Positions 36,905-49,200 of a DNA stretch of 64,000 nt are shown in pieces. This DNA comes from Mariannaea sp. PMI_226. Taxonomy: Eukaryota > Ascomycota > Sordariomycetes > Hypocreales > Nectriaceae. The notes beneath the pieces were generated by a model. It worked only from the letters and a program-made list of their open reading frames with translations, ran no database searches and had not been told where the DNA came from. Each line of letters opens with the position of its first letter. The stretch's first letter is position 1. Position numbers and translations under genes: made by a program. Location: the NCBI GenBank assembly GCA_024336345.1, contig JANFOG010000010.1, positions 1,609,393 through 1,673,392 on the forward strand, given 5' to 3'.

Positions 36905-39317
36905 TCGGCCGCGTGGAACCTCTGACTTCTCGCTGGCCTTCACTCTGAAGTTAAGCAAAGATAGCTCCGGCGATCAGGCTATTCTGGTAAAGTCCGAGAG
37001 CGCCGGCGGCTCCACGCCCATGCATATCAAGGTCACGTCTAGCCGCCAGCTCCAGCTCTCTTACTGGGCCGTCAACGAGAGCGGTAACGATGCCAAGGAG
37101 CGCAACTTTTACTCGTCAGTGAACCTCGCTTCGTTCCAGGTAAGGCATACAAGGTATTCATCTCGCGCGAGCTCGTCTATGTAAATAAAAACAATTCAGC
37201 CCCCAGATCGTACCAGCTAGTCAATATGCGCGCGTAGCGATCAGACGGAAGCCTGCACATGGAACTGAAGCCTGACAGCGTCGCCAATATTACGGCCGCT
37301 GAATCCAAGGCTATTATCAGTTTAGACTACGACTTGGGAGCCCAGCAGACTCACGGCCCCGCGCAGGGCAACGACGCGCCTCTCTGTCTTGGTGGTGCAT
37401 CATGGAGCCAAGGACGTGGGCTGCGAGGTATCATCGGGTCTATTCTATTGTACTCGTCGGCGATTCAGGCACCGAAATTAGCTATAGAGCTGTTGGAGGC
37501 TTCTGGAAATGCCAAGGGAATCATCGGTTCATGGTCGTGTCGCGATGCCAGCGAATTCAGTCTCGTCGACGACCTGGGCCGGAACCATGGCAAGTTCAAG
37601 GGCGATAACCTCCACTGGATCCTCAGTCCTTACAAGCCGGATCTTCAGCTGTCAGTCTTTGTCAACGCGACCCGTGCCAAGTACCAACAGCCAAATGACA
37701 CCCACAGGAATTTATTAACGCGAACAGCTCCGGCAGGCCCGCGCCAGCTGACGCTTAGAAACGCCTCGGTAGCTTAGGGCAGCGACCAGACTCGTTTCCT
37801 AGGGCTTACCCAGGAGTTCTATAGAGAGCTCGATCAACTTCCGTCACAATAGGCGCTGCACGGACACATACAGCTCGCGATTCGAGCACGTCAGTTACAT
37901 TGACCTGTCCCTCGTTAAGGGCGCCGGAGCCAAGTGGCAGGTCAGTGCTGGCATGGGCGCCGAGACGGAGACAACCTCAGGTCAGATCAAAGTGTCCAAG
38001 AAGATTGCCCTTCACGTTTCTGGTCAACAACGAAGTTCGGGTATCAACAACCAACGTCAACATGGAGATGGGCGTCCAGCTAACGGGTGTCTGGAAAGAA
38101 GACGAAGGCAACACCGGCAAGTCGGACCAGGAAGAATTTGAGCCATTGAACACGGGTCTCGCGCTCGTGGCGAGCGAGGTTGCCGACTTGTTTGCGTTCC
38201 GACCCTAGATGCGTGGCCCTATTGCGCCTCTCGTTGCCTATCAAATGCGCCCCAATCCCGACCCTAAAGACCGCAATCTGGTTTCCTTTGAGATCAACAG
38301 CGCCTACACGAAGCAGGGTTGTCTCGATGGCCGCCGAGGCCTAACCAACGATCCAGACTACCCTGTCATGTCCTCAGCGCCCAAGGATGCCTCATACTAC
38401 AAGCCCGTTGAGGCATATGCCCTCCGCGAGCGCACCCGCCGAGCCGAGGAACAGCGGCAGGGCGAATTCAACCGTCACTCGCTGCTCCTCTGTTCCAAGG
38501 GCGAGAGCCTGCCTCGGCGAATACATTGAAACATCTGCAACTCGTACGTTTGAACGGCGGATGGTGGTACGTTTTAGGAAACGAACTCAGCATTTGACAT
38601 GGTTCAGTCTGAGATCGGTGGCAACCTAAACATTAAAATGTCCGTCGGCGCGTCGTTCGACATGGAGCTGGCGTTTGGTAATTCGCTCGGCACCGTCGAT
38701 CTTGACGCCATGTACAGCGCTCACTTCAACTTCAACATGACTAAGGAGAAGACTTCGAGTTAGATGCCTAGCCGCCTCCATCCGTAGATATTAGATACAA
38801 GGACCCAAAGACAGGCAAGTACGTCAAGAGGCCCGGTGATGTCGACGCCTTTGGGTGGATGAGCTTCTGGCTAGAGCCGAGTGTGGAGGCGACCGACACA
38901 TTCTTCGAGCAGGTCATCGACCCAGTCTGGCTGGAAGAGTCGCCCGAGTCGAATGCTCAGCTCCTGCGCTCCCTGTGTGAGTCGCTGGCCAAGGAGACTA
39001 GCAATGCTCGGACCAAGGCCAGGCGAGCCTTGCACCACTGCACCTACGTCAGTCGCGTTCCCGAAAGGGTTGAACTGCGCCCTGCCGCGCTTGCAAATGT
39101 CCAGGATGAGAAGAATTCGACGCTGTTAGCCGACGTGGCGTGTAACTGGCTGTTGATCCAGAAGCTAGAGCTCTTTGCACGCGGCGCCGAGTCGAAGGCA
39201 CGACTCGCCGCTGTTCTCAAGCCGCATGTTACGAGACTGTTCCCTAGCTTGATTTCCCAGGCCCGATTGTATGTTTCTGTGTTGAATCTAGTAGCGGATT
39301 ATATTGGACTTGCCTGA
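36905..39317 (+). pseudogene. Decayed gene for a large LamG/concanavalin-like domain protein
   Basis: GC-rich coding-type sequence on the plus strand is broken by stops and frame changes. Recognisable pieces in order: SDFSLAFTLKLSKDSSGDQA and QLQLSYWAV (a LamG-like sandwich, 36917-37140), SDGSLHMELKPDSVANI with GIIGSILLYSSA (a second LamG-like block, 37240-37510), VSYIDLSLVKGAGAKWQVSA (about 37895), EINSAYTKQGCLDGRRGL (about 38290), NIKMSVGASFDMELAFGNSL (about 38630) and a helical C-terminal block ending in a normal stop at 39317. In-frame stops at 37235, 37775, 37850, 38206 and 38761 are all TAG. There are also frame shifts near 37150, 37855, 38020 and 38520. No start region is visible. The family of large fungal LamG-containing proteins is inferred from pattern only. 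Confidence 0.6.
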
Positions 39318-41627
39318 GTTTAATTGAAGGGTTAACATTAGTATAATTGAATTTAAATGACTACCATAAAACTATGAACAGGAATAAGGAGGTAACTTTT
39401 GGTCACTTTTGCCACGGATTGAGAGTGACCGATCAATACGAGGAGCTTGATAAGCCGCCAGTCCGCAAACTGCGTACGATGATCGTAATGGTAAATACGT
39501 TTCTAATCATGCGCTTCGCTTCGATTTACACAATCCATTCCTAGATTCATCGACAATCAGTGCCGCCTGTCTTAGCAACTCCGTAGCCCAGAATGACTGT
39601 GCTGACTCAGAGACTTGCCAGGAGAAACATTCAAGTCCATCTCCTACTGAGCCAGCCTGTCGTCGCTCCCCCCTGCCCGGGATCAGGTGGCCGGCGGTTT
39701 CCCAAATTGGCTTTATTCCTTGTCAGCTTGTTTAGATTTGCAGCATGGTTCGTACAGCCAATCACACATCCGAACTGTTTCCGCGTTGGAGACGCGATCC
39801 ACCGGAACGATGCGAAGATAAGCAGTGCTCGTCGAATTACCACAGGACGAGAATATTTGTTTTGACACTTGCAGGACACCATCAATGGCCGACATCAAGT
39901 CGATGTGTCAAATACTGTATAAGAATCAGTGTTCATTTAAATATGTGGATTCTATGAAACCGTGCAGCACCATACGAGCTTTGGGCTAAAGGACGGATTA
40001 TCCAATCTCCGAGTGTTGTCAATATGACATTGGCTATTCGATATACCAAGCTTATAAAAGTCTGGCCGAAGCCGACCGAAGCCGAAGATTTTGCATCAAC
40101 TCCAGCAAGTTGCCTACCATTTTCTCCACCAACCTTCTAGCTCAGCTTCAACATCTCTGCCCAACGTCAAACATTTCGGTATACTTGCATCTATAGTAAC
40201 ACAACATTCGTTCAATGTCCTCCTAGAAATTTAACTGGCTTCTGAGAACAGATCATGGATGTATGTGAGCGGGCGCAAACTTTCATTGAAACGATGAAAA
40301 CTGCGTCTTCGACCATATAAAAACTTGTTCTCAAAGGAGAATCAGGGAAATACTTCTTTTTTAATATCAGAAATCTCATTCTAGTTATCAAATCTCATCG
40401 AGGGAGGGTTTGTTAGAGGACAAAGGAGTCAAGCCTCGGTTTAGTCAGATGGTCATTTGCAGCTAAGACAAGGTAGTTGAGGGGGGGAGGCATGGGAAAC
40501 CTTCCTAATCCTTTGTTACCAAGTACAATTCATACCCGGTTAGGAACTGGTTCAGTTAGTCGAGACAATGATAGCGTCCCGGAAGACAAGTGAGCTGAAT
40601 TTAGAAACTGGGCCGCCACGAGCCGCCACGTACATAATCAGCACAAGCAAAACGAGGTCTAGTAAAAAAAAAAAAAGACTGCATCATGTTTTTCACATTG
40701 AGGTTTAGCGTCATGCCAGCGTAAGACGGCCTTGCGTCGTCATCAGTCAGGTGCACTGTTCACAGATGTGAAGAATAAATCAACCTGTCACTAAGGTGGT
40801 GCTGAAGTGGGGGCTGGCGGCTTGTAATGCCTCCCAGTGCTCTCACGGCTGAGCAGAGCATACTCCTCACTCCTAGGCAGTCTCCCAATATTCAACATAT
40901 CCTCGACTTGGCAGCCTAATTTACTGTCTCGAAGTCTTGCTTGCTGTAGGGTCTCTGGCGCAAAAGGTCCATCACGATATTGCCTCAACTAGGCCACGCT
41001 AGGACGGGTGTTGCCCGCTTTTCTCCACATTTGCACATTGCCTCAAAGACAAGCTTTTCTCCCCCCACCCCCATCCCGATCACCACTGCAAGTTCCTTGT
41101 ACGCCTCGAACTAGATTGCAAGTCCAGAACAGGCGGCGGGTTGCCGAGCATGCGGCTCTAAAATACGGGATTGGCCAACAGCGCACTCCAGGGTCTGGTA
41201 GTGGGGCGTAACCTCAGGCTCGGCACTACCGTGTAACCGGCTGCGGCGCTGGTGATTGGTCCCTCTCGGAAACCCGGAGTCGCAAAGCCAATCAGCGCGC
41301 TTGGAATCGGCCATTCAGTACCGGCGACCAGGGGCCTGCTCTGACAGGCGTCTGTCTGGTAGTGAGGAACTGCTCGCTGCCGTGTACATGTCTATCGACG
41401 CTTCTTGTCAACGTTAACTACCCATCCGTCACAAATCTATGCGGGATTAATAGACGTGAGATCCCACGAGAGACCCATCCTCCTTGATGACCATGAGAAA
41501 TATCTCTCGTAAAGAAAAGAAATTTCCGCAATCACCGCCTTACCCCTGTCCGAGCTCCTGCTTGGGGGTCAAGGAGTGTGTGTTGCCGCGAAAATAATAA
41601 ATAGCAATAAATCTCAACTGGGTGAAG
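39318..41627. other. Intergenic region and promoter of the P-type ATPase gene
   Basis: About 2.3 kb. A 65-codon minus-strand frame at 40791-40988 follows a splice-acceptor-like CCTAG and reads like protein, but has no ATG and no recognisable family. Repeated GCCGAA and GCCGCCACG words occur near 40060 and 40610-40630. A CT-rich tract near 41056-41080 and the GC-rich stretch before 41628 look like an ordinary fungal promoter. Confidence 0.4.
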
Positions 41628-44600
41628 ATGGCTTCCAAAGATTGCTGTAGTCCATCATCGTCTGGTAGTTCCTCTTGGGATCATCCGCGTTCTGCACACA
41701 CAGCAGCCGCCAAGTTCTGTCACATCTGTGGCTCTCTGCTGCCCAACTTCCGTATCCTCCACCTTCACGGTTCCTCCACCATGTCGGAAGACGCTGCAGG
41801 CGACAACGAGCTGGTCAAGGCCGAAGGCCATGGACACATCACCTTCGACGACGATGCTCGTGTGGGACGCCAGGAACGCCCCGGCCTCCACCGTACCTCG
41901 TCCCGGAGGCGCTCGCTGAGCCATGACAGCTCCCGGAGCCGCCTGGCCGCCTCCCCTACCACTGGGATCCAGATCGAGTACAGGACCTTGTCCATCCACG
42001 TGTCAGAAAGCCGCCGAGTCGACGAAACGGATTCCGACATCAAGAAGGGAGCCAAAAAGAACGAGCACGGCGACTACTTCGCCAACCTCAGCTTCCACAA
42101 GCTTGAGGTCGACCAGATCTGCCAGCAGCTGAACGTCTCCAAGGAGTCTGGCCTGTCCGAAAACGCTGCGGCGAACCGCCTTCAGCGCGATGGCAAGAAC
42201 ATGCTGCCCGAGCCGAAGACCAACTATCTCAAGAAGCTGGCCCTATACCTGTTTGGCGGTTTCTGCTCTGTCCTCTGGGTCGGTGTGATCATCTTCTTCA
42301 TCTGCTGGAAGCCCCTTAGCAACCCGCCTTCGCCCACCAACCTCGCCCTGGCCATCCTCGTCATCATCGTCATTCTGCTCCAGGCCGGCTTCTCTGGCTT
42401 CCAGGACTGGTCTACCCAGCGGACCATGAAGTCCATCCTGAGCCTTCTGCCCTCGGATACCCAAGTTCTGCGCGACGGTAAATTGATTACGCTTCCCACC
42501 ACCGACCTGGCCAGCGGCGACATCATCCATCTCAAGATCGGAAACCGAGTGCCCGCCGACATGCGCATCCTGAGCCATTCAGGCGACATCCGCTTCGACC
42601 GTTCCATGCTCACTGGCGAACCTGACGAGATCGACGGTGCCGTAGGCTGCACAGATGACAACTTTCTGGAGAGCCGCAATATTGCACTCATGGGCACCAT
42701 GGTGGTCAATGGCAGCGGCGTTGGCGTCATCGTCCTCACCGGCCCGCGCTCGGCAATGGGACGCATTGCCAATGCGACTGTCAACGCCAAGGAGCGCGTC
42801 CCGTTGATCCAGAAGGAGATCTGGCGCTTTGTTTACATCATCATCGTCCTCACTATCATTCTCGCTCTCCTGATTCTTTTGACATGGGTCTTCTGGTTGA
42901 GAGTCAAGCATTTTGAATTCATGAATGTCGTGGCTATGCTCAACGATGTCATGGGCTGTGTGGTCGCCTTTATCCCCGAGGGTATGCCTGTGGCTGTGGC
43001 CCTGACTCTGATGCTTGTTGCGAACCGCATGAAGGCCGTCAACATTCTCCCTAAGGGTCTGACAACGGTCGAGACTCTCGGCTGCGTCAACGTCATCTGT
43101 TCCGACAAGACGGGAACCTTGACGCAGAACAAGATGTTTGTCACGTCAATAGCATTCCTCGATCATGAAGTCGACCGTCAGGAATTCGACCGCATGGCAC
43201 TGAACGACGATGCCCAGGAAAACGTTCAGAGACTGCGGCAAGCCGCCTACCTCTGCAACGATGCTATCTTTGATCCGACAACCCTTTCGCTACCCCTGGA
43301 CCAGAGGGCTATCTCCGGAAATGCCACCGACAGCGCAGTTCTGCGAATGGCCGCTTTGGGTAATACGGGCTGGGCGAGCGCGATGCCCAGGATTTTCCAA
43401 ATCCCTTTCAACTCAAGCAACAAGTGGATGCTCACCCTTCACGGCACCGATCAATCTGGCGAGAAGGACGATCAGACGTACCAGGCCCTGGTCAAGGGTG
43501 CGCCGGACATGCTTCTGCCCGCCTGCACCCACTTCTGGTCCGGTGAGACGAACTCGGTGCAGGTTCTCGACGACGCCGGCCGTGCAGATTTCAAGGCCTA
43601 CCAGGACAAGCTATCGCGCAACGCGGAGCGTGTTATTGTTCTATGCGAGAAGACCATGAAGATCGCCAACCAACGCGGGACGAACGCCTTCGGCGACGAG
43701 GTGACGCAGAATGCCATCAGCGCCTTGACCATCATTGGTATTCTTGGCATCACAGACCCTGCTCGTCCCGAAACGGCCTGGACCGTAGCCGAGTGTCGCA
43801 GAGCCGGCTCGCGTTTCTTCATGGTCACAGGCGACTACAGCCTCACAGCAGCGGCCATTGCGCGCAACGTTGGCATCTTCACTGGGGATACCGACCCAGA
43901 CACGTTCAACACCCTCCACAACCCTTCCGCCCCGTCGTCCTTGGAGCTGCGCAAGGGTCGCCTCGATGGCGAGCGCCGCAGCCTTCTCCTGAACGGAGAA
44001 CATGTGGGAAAGCTCGCGGATGAGGCTTGGGACCGTGTTTGCGAGTATGAGGAGATTGTCTTCGCGCGCACGACGCCAGAGCAGAAGCTGCGTATTGTTG
44101 AGGAGCTCCGCCGCCGGGACAATGTCGTAGCCGTTACCGGTGACGGCGTGAATGACGCACCCGCGCTGCGTGCAGCCGATGTAGGCGTCGCGATCGTGAC
44201 CGGCAGTGACGTCGCCATCGAAGCGTCCGACCTGGTGCTACTGGACCAGTTTGACTCGGTCGTCGACGCCATCCGCTACGGCCGGCTTGTGTTCCAGAAC
44301 CTGCAAAAAGTCATATCCTACCTGCTCCCAGCCGGCAGTTGGTCCGAGATCTGGCCTGTACTCATCAACGTTTTCTTCGGGGTTCCTCTCCCGCTCAGCT
44401 CATTCCTCATGATCATCATCTGCGTCTTCACCGATCTATTCCTCTCGCTCTCCCTGATCATGGAGAAGGAGGAGTTCGACCTGCTATCCCTGCCACCCCG
44501 GAATCACAAGCGCGATCACCTGATCACCGCCAAGATCTACATCCAGGCCTACCTGATCACGGGCACCATGGAGACGGTCATCGCACACTCCATGTTCTTC

Positions 44601-45050
44601 CTGTACATGTGGAAGTACGCGGGCATCCCTGCTAGTTCCCTTTTCTTCGCCTTTGAGAATTATTCTGCCGGCTTCTATGGATATAGCCAAGAGGAGCTGA
44701 ACAACTTTAACGCGACGGGCCAGTGCGTCTACTTCGTGTGCCTGGTGATGCTCCAGTGGGGCAACATCCTGGCGGTGCGCAACCGCCGCATGAGCATCGT
44801 GCAAGCCGACCCTTTCACTGAGAAGCGCCGTAACCCGTGGCTCATCCTCAGTATGATTATCAGTCTCGGCATAGCCATCTTTGTCACTGAAGTGCCCGGC
44901 ATCCAAACCCTCTTCGGAACGGCGTCCGTGCCCATTGAGTTCTGGTTCATCCCCATTCCTCTGGGCCTGGCCATTCTGTGCGTTGATGAGATCCGAAAGT
45001 TGCTCGTCAGGCTGTTCCCCAAGGGACCTCTTGCTAGGATTGCCTGGTGA
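41628..45050 (+). CDS. P-type cation ATPase, Na,K-ATPase-like (type IIC) group
   Basis: An intronless gene of 1140 aa. ATG 41628 is the first in frame; a second possible start (MSEDAAGD) lies about 50 residues on. The N-terminal 150 aa are charged and Ser/Arg-rich and may be regulatory. The order is canonical: N-domain start with LFGGFCSVLWVG (membrane helix 1), actuator-domain LTGEPD (TGE motif), PEGMP in membrane helix 4 (about 450-454), the phosphorylation site CSDKTGTLTQN (Asp493), KGAPDML in the nucleotide domain, and TGDGVNDAPAL (about 837-847), followed by six C-terminal membrane helices. The early helix-1 motif and overall similarity fit the animal Na,K/H,K-ATPase-like group found in some fungi rather than PMR1 or ENA pumps. 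PEGM replaces the usual PEGL. No beta subunit gene is seen here. The transported ion is not certain; Na+ or K+ is likely. Probably plasma membrane. Confidence 0.94.
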   Translation: MASKDCCSPSSSGSSSWDHPRSAHTAAAKFCHICGSLLPNFRILHLHGSSTMSEDAAGDNELVKAEGHGHITFDDDARVGRQERPGLHRTSSRRRSLSHDSSRSRLAASPTTGIQIEYRTLSIHVSESRRVDETDSDIKKGAKKNEHGDYFANLSFHKLEVDQICQQLNVSKESGLSENAAANRLQRDGKNMLPEPKTNYLKKLALYLFGGFCSVLWVGVIIFFICWKPLSNPPSPTNLALAILVIIVILLQAGFSGFQDWSTQRTMKSILSLLPSDTQVLRDGKLITLPTTDLASGDIIHLKIGNRVPADMRILSHSGDIRFDRSMLTGEPDEIDGAVGCTDDNFLESRNIALMGTMVVNGSGVGVIVLTGPRSAMGRIANATVNAKERVPLIQKEIWRFVYIIIVLTIILALLILLTWVFWLRVKHFEFMNVVAMLNDVMGCVVAFIPEGMPVAVALTLMLVANRMKAVNILPKGLTTVETLGCVNVICSDKTGTLTQNKMFVTSIAFLDHEVDRQEFDRMALNDDAQENVQRLRQAAYLCNDAIFDPTTLSLPLDQRAISGNATDSAVLRMAALGNTGWASAMPRIFQIPFNSSNKWMLTLHGTDQSGEKDDQTYQALVKGAPDMLLPACTHFWSGETNSVQVLDDAGRADFKAYQDKLSRNAERVIVLCEKTMKIANQRGTNAFGDEVTQNAISALTIIGILGITDPARPETAWTVAECRRAGSRFFMVTGDYSLTAAAIARNVGIFTGDTDPDTFNTLHNPSAPSSLELRKGRLDGERRSLLLNGEHVGKLADEAWDRVCEYEEIVFARTTPEQKLRIVEELRRRDNVVAVTGDGVNDAPALRAADVGVAIVTGSDVAIEASDLVLLDQFDSVVDAIRYGRLVFQNLQKVISYLLPAGSWSEIWPVLINVFFGVPLPLSSFLMIIICVFTDLFLSLSLIMEKEEFDLLSLPPRNHKRDHLITAKIYIQAYLITGTMETVIAHSMFFLYMWKYAGIPASSLFFAFENYSAGFYGYSQEELNNFNATGQCVYFVCLVMLQWGNILAVRNRRMSIVQADPFTEKRRNPWLILSMIISLGIAIFVTEVPGIQTLFGTASVPIEFWFIPIPLGLAILCVDEIRKLLVRLFPKGPLARIAW

Positions 45051-45209
45051 TGTGGTGCGGAAAGCGTTTGGTTTCTCTGCAAAGGTCTTTACTTCGATTG
45101 TGATTAGGATGGAGAAAAAATACCATATAACTAATAAATATATTAATAAAGATATAAATAAATAAATAAAGTGAAACATGGAAATCAAGGTTCCATCTTG
45201 AACGGGAGG
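45051..45209. other. 3' region of the ATPase gene, AT-rich
   Basis: Short AT-rich tract with repeated ATAAATA words (45120-45170), probably the 3' untranslated region and polyadenylation area. Confidence 0.4.
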
Positions 45210-45684
45210 GAGATGCAGATCACAAAGGACGTCGTCCTGGCTGCAGCTAGCAATGGTGAAAGCGGAGCCGAAATCATGACCCGACTTCTCGCCCATCAGG
45301 AGGCCGGGGTCCAATCACCGAAGACATTATTCACGCCGCCGTCAGTAACGTCAATTAGAGAGAGATGTCACAATTCTTTTGAATTGACTGAGAGCCCAAA
45401 CTATTGCTGCCGTAACAGCCGACGTGTGCATGACTGCTGCTACTTCGGGAATGGTGGAAACCTTCCAACTTTTGTGTCAGCAACTTACCGTCACGGTGAT
45501 TGATACACTCTGGGAGCCCATCGCCTCGAGTTTTCGCGCCGTATTGAGCGGTCATGCGGATCCAATTAGACACTTCGTATCGGAACCCAGGTTGATGCGT
45601 ACCAAATTTCACCTTGGAGGTGCCCTGGTTGGATTCCTCTACGGCAAGGTCATAGAGAAGTATGACACCGTGTATTGTTAGGCA
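45210..45684 (+). pseudogene. Relic of fungal NLR-type C-terminal repeats
   Basis: The pieces MQITKDVVLAAASNGESGAE with IMTRLLAHQ (45213-45295), ITEDIIHAAVSN (about 45317-45355) and MTAATSGMVETFQLLCQQ (about 45430-45490) match the ITEEVVKAAAGN..GKEVM..LL repeat that occurs in arrays at the C-terminus of many fungal NLR/STAND proteins. Stops and frame changes separate the copies, and no NACHT domain is present upstream, where the ATPase gene lies. The last frame ends at 45681. Only a 3' scrap survives. Confidence 0.52.
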
Positions 45685-46251
45685 ACTAGGTCGAAGTGGG
45701 GGTGTATTTGGGTCTGTCAATGACTCTGGCGACAGCGCTTGAGACTTGTAAGTGGGCCACTTGGCTGAAATTCGCTTTTTCGGGAAGTAGAAGAAAATAG
45801 ATTGATACTGCGGGGTTCCATAGCCAGAGGAATGACCATATACGGAGTTGCTCAATTCCTCATAGCATAGATAGTTGGCATGTTCAGCTGTATCATTTGA
45901 ACAAGTACGGGACCAGCTATCATATAGAAATCGAAGGCAGTTAAAATAAGCAACTTCGCCAAGCGATTTAATAGATGGTAGAATCAAAACTAACTAACTC
46001 TCTAGCCTAAAAATGCCTTTATTGTCAGGGTGGTACATAAATACGGAGAATAGAGGCTAGACTATTCCGAACCAGTAAATCCAAAGTGACGCAGCCGTTT
46101 TGTAACCTTTAGTCAGCGATTCCACTTTTTCTTCGGCGCACCCCACGTGAAAGCGTGATCCAGAGTTCGTACTTTCGTACAGACCTCCCAGCATTTATTT
46201 CCCCTACTGATACCACCCAGTGCAGGGAAGCTGCCCAAACTGTCTTACTCA
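45685..46251. other. Spacer upstream of the transcription factor gene
   Basis: No gene seen. Overlapping frames on both strands are chance. Contains the 5' region of the Zn2Cys6 gene. Confidence 0.35.
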
Positions 46252-49200
46252 ATGCCTCTTGGCTCGAGGACCACGCAGTCTTGGGGCGTTTCCTTACCCT
46301 TGCCCTCCTTCCAGCACCCACCTCGGCCGCAGAACGCCCGTCCGGATAATTTCTTGGACCTGATGTCGCAACTCGGGAATACCAGGTCGCCCTCCAACAT
46401 TACTGCAGATAGCCGGTCAACACAGGCCTCGACGTATACCCCCTCCCCGGTGTCCCTGTCGGGGGAGGAGAAGCACGTGGCGACAGAGGACTCATTTGTG
46501 CTGGCTGGGCAACAATCCCCCCAGCCAGCGCCGCGGAAACGTCGTAGGATCACACGCGCATGTGATGACTGTCGACGGAAGAAGATCAAGTGTGACGGAG
46601 GGCGACCATGTGCGAGCTGTGCAGATTTCACCTCAGGTAAGCCAACGGTTTGGCCGCGTGCAGTGTAGTTTCCGCTGACAATTGATCTCTGATTTGAAAG
46701 AGTGCACGTACGAAAAGCCTTCGGTACGTGAGGGCGGTGCCAAGTCAAAAGAGGTGGAGGCTCTGGAGAAGAAGCTCAGGAGGGCGGAATCTCTGCTTCG
46801 CAAGTTCATACCGGATCTGGATCTCGAAAATGACTTTCCCCCAGCTCTCGCACACCTGAGGCTGCCTAGCAGCGCTGCTGTGGATGTCGACAGCAACGGT
46901 GAAGCCTCTGAGGCGGCTCCAATGGTAGAAGCTGGAGGCGACGCCATTTCAGACCGCGCGAGATTCATTCAACTGGTTCAGAGAACTGGCCAGCTGGATC
47001 TCACCGACAGCGACGAGTACGTCTTCCACGGTCTGTCCTCCGGAGCCGCCTTTTTGAGTCGAATCAGCCAACAGTTTCCCGCCCTCGTGAGGTACGATCC
47101 CCGAACACCATTTCTACCTCAGCCTCACCGTCCTTTTCTTGCCTCGCCGATGGATGGGCTGCCAGTCTACTCGGCCAATCCATGGTGGCAGGCAAACTAT
47201 GACTTCATGAAATTGCCACCTCGAGATCTCGCGTCATCTTTGTGCGAATACTCATTCAACTGCGCCTCTTGCATCCTCCAAGTCATTCATGCTCCATCGT
47301 TCTGGAAGATGTTCGATAAGTTGTACGAGGAACGACCGCAGGAGTACACGCATGAAGAACGACGGTTTGTCGGGTTACTTTTTTCTATTATAGCCCTAGG
47401 CTCCATGTATGATGTTGATGAGAACGACCCGACGAACCCCGACCACTATGCCGTTGCCATGGATCGAGGGTAAGAACATCTACGCTCTTCTGGAAGCCGA
47501 CTCCCTACGTTTCCTTACGTCCTCACTGACACTCAAATGAAACTCAGACACAAATACTACATATCAGCAAGACTCCATTTGCAAGACATCACTGAATGCG
47601 GTGATATGACGACTTTGCAGGCTCTTGTGTTCATGATTCAGTTTCTACAGGCCACCGGCAATCTCAGCGGTTGTCACACTATGATCGGCATTGCTCTCCA
47701 TTCTGCCCTGCGCATGGGACTGCACCGACACCTGCCACACACATCTATGACGCCAATCAAAGATGAAACGAGGAGGAGGGTGTTCCACACGATCCGGCAG
47801 ATGGATATTTACTTGTCCACGACACTCGGGCTCCCGCTCATGCTCCAGGACAAGGACATAGACCAACCATGGCCAACAGAAGTGGACGACGAGAACATCA
47901 CCGAGGATACCATACTTCGTCCACCACCTGGAACCCCGTCATTTCTCGAAGCCTTCAACGCCCACACCAAGCTAATGCGTATTCTCGCGACGGTTGTGGA
48001 GCATCTCTATCCGCCCAAGGGCACGGAGGGACCAACAGACATAACATACATGATCAGCTGTGCCCGCATCAGGGAGATTGAGCAACAGCTTCACGATTGG
48101 CATGAGCGACTTCCGCCCACCTGGCGCCCAGGCCCAGAGGAGGACACGCAGATTATCCGGTATGTGGCTCTCTCCTGGCTACTTGATTGTAACTAACTTG
48201 GGAAACCATTGCAGGGTCAAAACTCTATTGCGCTTTGCTTATGGCCATGTTCAGCTAATGCTGTACAGGCCGTTTCTCCAATTATATTCGAGCCAGGCAT
48301 CAGATTCCGAGATCACAGATGAGCGGCATTTAGCTCTCGCGAGGACAGGTATCAATGTTTGTCGAAACATTATACACATCGGTGTAGAGATCCGAAGGCA
48401 GGCCGTTCTCATAGGGCCTTATTGGTTCATTACCTACACACAATTCTTCGCCGTACTGAGCATCGTTTTGTATGTGCTGCATAACCCAGACAAATCCGGG
48501 GCGTCGGAGCTCATCTCGGACGCCAAGCTGGGCAGAGACTGCATATCCGGCCTCACTCAGAAGAGCTTAGCGGCTGATAGGGTTACTGCCGCTCTGAACG
48601 TGAGTGGTTTCGTGGGCGAAAATGTGTTGCGAAAACCTGGGTATTGCGGGCTAATATATCGTAGTCCTTATTTGACCAGCTTCCCAGTCAATTCCAGTCG
48701 ACAAGCTCTCCCAGCTTTGACGGTGACTTGAGCCCAATACCATCTAAGAATAACGCCAAGCCTCGATCTCAGGACCCGGTTGCTCGACGGGCAGCTCAGT
48801 TGAGCATTTCGCGGCCGCACAGCCCATGGCATCAAAAGTCACGCGCATCACCGGACATTCAGTCCTCCAATCCTCAGCGCGGACCTACCCAGCAGCCCGT
48901 TCCAATATCTAGCCATGGGCTAAGCTGTGAATCCACAAATGTCATGGACTTCCCCATGGAGGATCCGTTTGCTTACCCCATAATACCGGAGGTGAGTCCT
49001 GCCGTTCCAATGTCGAGCAACGGGCTAGGCCGTGAATCCGCAGATGTAATGGAATTCCCTATGGAGGATCCGTTTGCCTACCCCATAATGCCGGGGGTGA
49101 GTCTTACGGACAACAGTTTTACAACTCTACGCGAAGACACCATGCAGCTCCATGTCTACAGAATGCACACAGACATGGAAAGCCAGCTTATGTATTTCCA

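Noticed and set aside
40791..40988. A 65-codon minus-strand frame after an acceptor-like CCTAG
   Set aside because: It reads like protein but has no ATG, no upstream exon that joins in phase and no known family.
41655..45314. Many frames of 60-276 codons overlapping the ATPase gene on both strands
   Set aside because: They lie over a GC-rich, clearly coding 1140-aa frame with all P-type ATPase motifs. No independent evidence supports them.
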